Shown here one piece after another: positions 59,001 to 64,000 of a stretch of DNA of 64,000 bases. This stretch comes from Nymphaea colorata (taxonomy: Eukaryota; Streptophyta; Magnoliopsida; Nymphaeales; Nymphaeaceae): NCBI RefSeq assembly GCF_008831285.2, contig NC_045143.1, positions 1,833,503 through 1,897,502 of the forward strand, given 5' to 3'. Position 1 is the stretch's first letter, and the number at the start of each line of letters is the position of its first letter. A program made the translations under genes and the position numbers. The notes beneath the pieces were generated by a model. That model did no database searches. It saw nothing but the letters and a program-made list of their open reading frames with translations, and was not told the DNA's origin.

Positions 59001-59504
59001 GGATGTTAATATATTGGATTTGGATTACACATCGAGCCAAACTACTGTTTTGAAAAAGGTCAGACATTAAAAAAAAAGTTAATGTGTGATTTTTTAATCA
59101 GATGAAATTTGAATTTAAGAAATGACATCCAATCAAATTTGGATTTTGATATGTCTAAATATTGGAATGGAGTCAAATCAACTTTATTTTTAAACAAATA
59201 TCATCTATCTAATACTCTTACATTTTGAAAATACTCAAATCATGTTCAAAATTTAAATTTATATCCAGATATGATTGTAAAAATCAGATTCCACAAACTA
59301 GGGTTGTGAAATATGATTTTTGATTGAGAGATATGACTTTTCTCAGTTCAAATCCTAATATATAAATATCTGAAAAAACGAATACGATTGAGAGCATATG
59401 TGAATCGAATCCTATCCATATATAAATATCCGTGAAAAAACAAATACAATGAAATGCATATCCGAATGAAACCAGATTTATTAACATCCCTACTAAAAGC
59501 ATTG
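55891..59504. repeat. 9.68-kb tandem repeat, partial unit 3
   Basis: Matches the first 3.6 kb of units 1 and 2. It appears identical up to about 57,540 and then shows scattered substitutions (first seen: CTCCTTCTTC at 57,538-57,547 against CTCCATCTTC). It stops after AAAAGCATTGC at about 59,504, where an inverted GC-rich repeat begins instead of the AACAGAAATGC continuation. Confidence 0.93.
56663..57902 (-). mobile_element. AT-rich LTR-like element, truncated copy (unit 3)
   Basis: Same as 37,310-38,548 with a few substitutions after 57,540. Confidence 0.5.
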
Positions 59505-59505
59505 C

Positions 59506-59935
59506 CCGAGCACAAGCCGGGTTTTTCAGGCCCGAGGCACATACCGGGTTGAGTATCGGGTACCCATCGGCGGCCTGGCCCGACCCCCACCCTTACACAT
59601 GGCCCTGCTGGCCCCTGAGCTTCCCCTAATTTTGGGTACCAGATCCGAGTACTTGGGTCTGAAAAGTTGAGCCCAGGCTGGCCTTATCGAGTCGGCACGA
59701 GTAGGTCAGATGGGGATCGATTTGGTCGATTTATTTTTTATATTATATTTATTTAATTATATGTTTTATTATTAAAAATATATTTTACATTTAAAAAAAT
59801 TAATCTTTTTGTTTTAACCCGACCGAGCTGTGTTGTGCCCAGGCTCGGATGTCAGGGATCGAGCTGGGCCCGGACTCAATATTTAGGTGCCGGGCCTAAC
59901 CCGATGCCCATGCCTATCTCGGCCCTTAAATAACT
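59506..59935 (-). repeat. GC-rich interspersed repeat, inverted copy
   Basis: GC-rich ends (CAAGCCGGGTTTTTCAGGCC at the left, GGGCCTAACCCGATGCCCA at the right) around an AT-rich middle, opposite in orientation to the copies at 32.7, 42.0 and 51.7 kb. It replaces the expected continuation of unit 3. Confidence 0.6.
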
Positions 59936-59969
59936 GGTACAGGGATGTCTGAAAGGTTGTATCTAGCTT

Positions 59970-60075
59970 GTTTATCCGATTACAAACGTGAAAAAATATA
60001 ATGGTTCTTGTTAATGATAATTGTTTATTTGATTACAAAAGTGAAAAAATACAATGGTTCTTGTTAATGATAATT
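59970..60075. repeat. 53-bp tandem duplication
   Basis: GTTTATYYGATTACAAA through GGTTCTTGTTAATGATAATT occurs twice with a few mismatches. Confidence 0.85.
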
Positions 60076-60734
60076 CCCAGTTTGTTTCTTATTTTTCAAT
60101 TGGTTTTTCATTTAAATTCAAGTTTTTTTATATTTAAAAAATCAAAATTTTTTAGTTTGGTCATACTCATCACTCTTCTTAACTTGATCTACAAACTGTT
60201 TGGTAAAAAAAATTTTGACTTCACCCTTAGCTAGGAGGGGTCAGTTGATGTTTTGAGCCGTTATTGCATCAATCCTATATTCCCAAGTGATAGGAGAGAT
60301 GTAAGCTGAGACACAACCCCAAAATTTGAGACAACAATTGGATGAAGGCTTCAGTCTTCGTTCATAAATACATACCCACTTAAAAAAAAAATAGGAGATC
60401 AATGTATTATATTTTTTTATAAAAAAATAAGTTTTAAAATTTTAATATTTTAATACCATTTTTTAAAAGTTTATTCTTGATTGACCCGGTGTACTTTCGC
60501 ACTGCCGTCATTACTGCCATTACTGATACCCTTTTGACTCAAGACGGATTAAGTTTAACCGATCTTAATCCGTCCGGACTCACCAGTAAACTAACATTGC
60601 ACTACAAACTAATTAAAACCCAAGTAAACAGTTGGACTAAAGGAAGAGAAAAACAACAAACAACTTCTATTTTCGTTTTTTTCACGACTGTTGCCTTTCG
60701 AAAAGAAACCCACTCCCCTTTATGAAAAGAAAGG
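60076..60734. other. AT-rich spacer without recognised gene
   Basis: Short open frames only, no domain motif. Confidence 0.4.
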
Positions 60735-60888
60735 GACGGACTGTGGATCTAAATCCATTTAGAGTATTTGAAATTAAGTCGATCTCGTTACAACAATATA
60801 GATCTGGAAGGAATGGATTGTGGATCTAAATCCATTTAAAATATTTGAAATTTAGCAGGATCTTGCTACAAAAACATAGATCTGGATT
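60735..60888. repeat. 77-bp tandem duplication
   Basis: GGAYTGTGGATCTAAATCC through ACATAGATCTGGA, two diverged units spaced 77 bp. Confidence 0.8.
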
Positions 60889-61228
60889 TATCTGCTTCCA
60901 GCTCTGCATCAATCACACGCCGCCATTCATCACTTTGCATACATCAGTGATATGTGAACAAGCATTAACAGTAGAAGGACCTCTTTGTTCATTTTCCTTT
61001 TTGTGGGTGAGTCAGAAGTTTATAAATGGAGGGTGAGTGATTTTTATGACAGAAGAGAGACACTAATTAAAGTAAATAGAAAAAGATATTGCCCGCCGAT
61101 GATCACATGGGTTTAAGATAAAAGAATGACAAGTTGGGGCATAACGCAGCTTAGGTTTTGCTAGCAGAATGAATAAAATTTCCTCCCTTGCAGTCTCTCC
61201 ACCTCCAGGTTTTAAATGAAAAATGGAC

Positions 61229-61515
61229 TGTTGGTGTATGGAAGTTGATCCATACTGAACACTCATATGTAATAAGGGCATATATATCATTTTGTACAAA
61301 TGCGGGTTTGCCCTAATCCTTATGTTTTGATGATGGCCGCCGTTCGAGAGTGTCTGTTCTGTGTATTCATAGAGAGAGAGAATACAAGTGATCTGTGTGA
61401 CCGTGGACGTAGGAGATTGTTGCTCCGAACCACGTAAATCGGTTGTCTTCTTCCTTGTTGCTTCTAACCCCTTCTTGAGAGTGTGAGAAGAGTGTTTATT
61501 GTGTTGTTCCTAACA
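61229..61515 (+). mobile_element. Solo LTR (Copia-like) with 5-bp target duplication
   Basis: 287 bp from TGTTGGTGTATGG to GTTCCTAACA (TG...CA), bordered on both sides by TGGAC (61,224-61,228 and 61,516-61,520). The inside has the AAGTGATCTGTGTGACCGTG / GTAGGAGATTGTTGCTCCG / CCACGTAAATCGG type of sequence common in plant Copia LTRs. No internal domain remains, so it arose by LTR-LTR recombination. The intact duplication suggests a moderately young insertion. Confidence 0.85.
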
Positions 61516-61520
61516 TGGAC

Positions 61521-62375
61521 TTGGGTCTTGAGTCCATCCACATGCGCTGTTGGCATTAGAGAGCTGCTGGGATTAGACCTAGGTGTGTTTTAGTGTGTCC
61601 ATCAACGAGAAATTTCTTATCGGTGCTGTACACACAAGGAAGTTGCATGCTTGGACTTGCATGTCCAGAGATCGTTTGACCCGTTAACAAGGAAAATCTG
61701 GCTTCAGCCATATGCCCGGTAATGGAGGATAAGACGTTGGATAGAAGGTTCTGTTTTCTGTCAGACAATGGAAAACCCCGCTCATCTTAGAAATACAATC
61801 GTTAAATTAGTTTGGAAAGCAAAGATTGAGTTGCATGCAAAGCTTGTGCACACAAAAAGAAGAGTATTAAAAATGTTTTATAAAAAAAATGTACGTTTGA
61901 GATTTTTAATATTTTAGTAATGTTCATTCTATGAAGTTTCCTTTATCATCATCCTACGCGGTTGTCCACAAGTGCGAGCCTATGACCGGAGTTGCTTTCA
62001 CAACTCGCCTCCATTACTTGTAACCTGCTATGCATTTTCTTGTTGTCAATCCATCCCATTTCATGCTTGACCCCAGAGAAAGGCTGTCGCCTTCTCTGCG
62101 ATTCCTTCACAGGAAGGGCAGGTGTAGCAATTTTTTATTCACTGAATCAAACTGTACTTTCAAAATCTTAAAAGGGTCCACAGCGTCAAATTTTCTTTGA
62201 ATGTTGCGTGGCAGCTGGGTTAATGGACCCAATGGTTGCGTGCATTGTAGTTTAAGGTACTGGCGCTCTTTTCGAGAGTCACTTTTTGCAGTCTGTGCAC
62301 CAATTTCAAAAATTCTTGTGTTTGCGTTCCCTGGCAAGAATTCTCCGTTCGTAAGCTGGTCTCTTCCCATCTCAC
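61521..62375. other. Spacer and 5' leader of the membrane-protein ORF
   Basis: From about 62,245 the sequence (TTTTCGAGAGTCACTTTTTGC, CACCAATTTCAAAAATTCTT, CGTAAGCTGG) aligns with the leader of the pseudogenes at 33.0, 42.3 and 52.0 kb. Before that I see no gene. Confidence 0.5.
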
Positions 62376-62948
62376 ATGGCGTCTCACGGATCACACTTGG
62401 CTTCGCTCGGCAAGGAAAGTGTTTATCTTCTTCCGATATGTCTTAGTAGCTCCGGCCAACCGTCTTCTCGCCCGGGCTGCTTCGACACGAGGACCACCAA
62501 AGGAGGCGTCCACGAAGGCACCTTCAGCCAGGTGAGTTCAAGCACCGCAGACCGCCTCTTTCGGCTGGCCACCCCCCTGCTGGCCACTCTTCTTTTCGCC
62601 TACACCACCTATTTGTCGATGGAAATGGAAGGCGACCCTCTCACTGTATCTTTTTCTCTTGCGCTCTACTGTGTGTTTTTGCTCTCCACAGCTTCCATCC
62701 TCTACGCTCATTCCCTACGAAATGAAGGATCACAGGAGAAGAGGAAAAAGGGCTTGTACATAGTGATCTCTCTCTTTTGTGTCATCGGCCTTGCTTTCTT
62801 CACACGCGTCTATGTCATTCTCCCTCGACCGGCTTACTGCCTTCTCATGTTACCTTGGTTGCTGCCAATATCTGCCATCCTTGCGTTCTACTTCATCCGC
62901 CTTCGAATCCTCTCATCTGCCCGTGTAGTTGCAACGGCGGCTTACTAG
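62376..62948 (+). CDS. Four-helix membrane protein, possible C-terminal part of an ankyrin/PGG-type protein
   Basis: 190 codons without interruption. Four hydrophobic segments are visible: about residues 62-82 (LFRLATPLLATLLFAYTTYL), 90-111 (TVSFSLALYCVFLLSTASIL), 126-147 (GLYIVISLFCVIGLAFF) and 153-174 (AYCLLMLPWLLPISAILAFY), with a basic loop EKRKK between 2 and 3. Its relatives in the array are frame-shifted, so this is the best-preserved copy. The N-terminal 50 residues differ from the relatives and may not be real coding: a CAG|GTGAG donor-like site lies at about 62,529-62,533, and another frame resembles the SDLTW...W region of the relatives. Plant ACD6/PGG ankyrin proteins end in four helices, and the same window has ankyrin 5' exons sharing its 3' flank, so a common origin is plausible. 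I do not recognise the PGG motif itself. Could be a free-standing remnant. Confidence 0.5.
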   Translation: MASHGSHLASLGKESVYLLPICLSSSGQPSSRPGCFDTRTTKGGVHEGTFSQVSSSTADRLFRLATPLLATLLFAYTTYLSMEMEGDPLTVSFSLALYCVFLLSTASILYAHSLRNEGSQEKRKKGLYIVISLFCVIGLAFFTRVYVILPRPAYCLLMLPWLLPISAILAFYFIRLRILSSARVVATAAY

Positions 62949-63400
62949 GTACCCACCACTTCTCAATCTTTGGGCGGGAGGAGGAATTAGGAGCTGCCAA
63001 AACATAACTTTTTATCATAACAAGAAAAAGAGCAGCACTGAAATATAAATTTTCAAGATTTTTTGACAAACTTTTTTTTAAAAACTAGCTAAATTTGAGG
63101 AGCCCTTCCAGACTTTTGGCTCCACCCCTGCTTGTGTCTAATTAATCCTAAATGCCCATTTGGGACTTGCGTGATTCGATTTGAATTTGAAATTTGAGTG
63201 GTGAAATATATGTATGGCTCAATCTCCATTTTTCTCTGCGCAGGTGATTTGAGTTTCCGAGTTCATGTACCCTGCTCTGTTTCACCTCGTTCCTCTCCTT
63301 CAGGCTTGTTCCGTGCCGTCCCTCTGCCTTCACAGCCTTCGCAAACCGTATTCTGTGGTTCTTACTGCGTCCTATCGTAATAAATTGTTAAAATTAGTTG
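62949..63400 (+). other. 3' region of the membrane-protein gene
   Basis: Collinear with the sequence after the pseudogenes in the array. It ends with an acceptor-like TGCGCAG (about 63,237-63,243) followed by the TTCATGTACCCTGCTCTG block also found after the ankyrin exon at 19.9 kb. The array copies carry the LTR element at this point. Confidence 0.55.
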
Positions 63401-64000
63401 TCATATTGATGTTGTACAAAGCTTTATTGTGTTTCTGATAAATAATGTATGGTTGTATTTAGATGTATTGGATCTACCATTGTCAATTGGATTAGAAATG
63501 GGATCTTAACTTCATTATTAAATGCATGGTCACCCCTCAAAAACAACTGGTGTTTTCAGGGAGGGGGGGCCGCTTCGACCCGCGGACTGTTTGGTCTGCC
63601 CTTAAAAAAAAACTTGGCTCCGCTCCTGAGTGTTTCTGATACCTAATTGACAAACAGATCCAATCGATCCACTTGTAACAGATATATATTTCCCATGTAG
63701 GATTGATATGTTCAGACCTAAAAAAAAAATAAGGGTATGAGATAGATCGTCAAACCCGCCAATTGAGGTTGGGTAAGAGGGAGTCCGATCTCAAATCCTC
63801 GGATACCGGATTCTCAGATAGACTTAACAGGTTTCATATGGAGAGAAACTCTCCCACATAAATGAGTTGCTCAAAAAAGCACTTCTTCTCAGAGGTGACA
63901 TGGTGACTCTTGAGGGATCAAAGGCTCTGATTCGAACATGCGACACCTTCTCTGCACCAACGACGAGCTACACCTGAGCCCATGCGTGCGACTGATGGAA
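63401..64000. other. Right end without recognised gene
   Basis: Includes a GC-rich patch with a poly-G run (63,559-63,568) and a stretch with CTCTGATTCGAACATGCGACACC near the edge. Nothing assignable. Confidence 0.35.

Noticed and set aside
61556..61768. Copia internal domain after the LTR at 61.2 kb
   Set aside because: The sequence right after the LTR is the target duplication, not a primer-binding site, and no gag or pol motifs follow; hence a solo LTR.

Overview
The window is nuclear DNA from a flowering plant. The evidence is an intron-containing PLAT/ATS3-type gene, a plant-type class carboxylesterase (HGGG / GDSAG), two nuclear tRNA-Arg(CCU) genes with plant-type bodies, fragments of ZAT-like zinc-finger, ankyrin, HOOKLESS1-like and calmodulin-like genes, and abundant plant LTR and TIR elements. 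I cannot name the species. No prokaryotic, viral or organellar gene set is visible.

Layout. 1-3,646: non-coding as far as I can tell, with a microsatellite near 1 kb. 3,647-6,450: a three-exon ATS3-like gene. 7,149-7,584: two identical tRNA-Arg(CCU) genes. 8,512-9,435: one intact intronless carboxylesterase. These are the only convincingly intact genes. From about 10 kb onward the window is a mosaic of repeats and broken genes. 10.8-14.4 kb holds a TIR element carrying a zinc-finger fragment, a 56-bp minisatellite, a foldback arm, a smaller inverted repeat, and a near-complete palindrome of about 1.7 kb beside an orphan calmodulin-like first exon. 15.3-25.9 kb holds two copies of an AT-rich LTR-like element. 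Between them lie zinc-finger, ankyrin, carboxylesterase-3'-end and HLS1-like fragments, another long palindrome and a TIR element. 27.7-30.0 kb is an ankyrin-gene 5' part broken by a 1.87-kb TIR transposon.

31.2-59.5 kb is the most striking part. A composite module (zinc-finger remnant, GC-rich interspersed repeat, membrane-protein pseudogene, carboxylesterase 3' end, foldback palindrome) occurs first as a diverged copy (31.2-36.5 kb). It then recurs inside a tandem repeat of 9,676/9,677 bp (36,538-46,213 and 46,214-55,890), followed by a partial third unit (55,891-about 59,504). I saw only two differences between the two full units, so the duplication is either very recent or homogenised, or partly an assembly product.

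59.5-64 kb holds a GC-rich interspersed repeat, short tandem duplications, a solo LTR with a perfect 5-bp target duplication, and an uninterrupted four-helix membrane-protein ORF (62,376-62,948). That ORF is the best-preserved version of the membrane-protein pieces repeated in the array. The fragments look like one local family of rearranged genes shuffled by segmental duplication and transposons, not a functional pathway.
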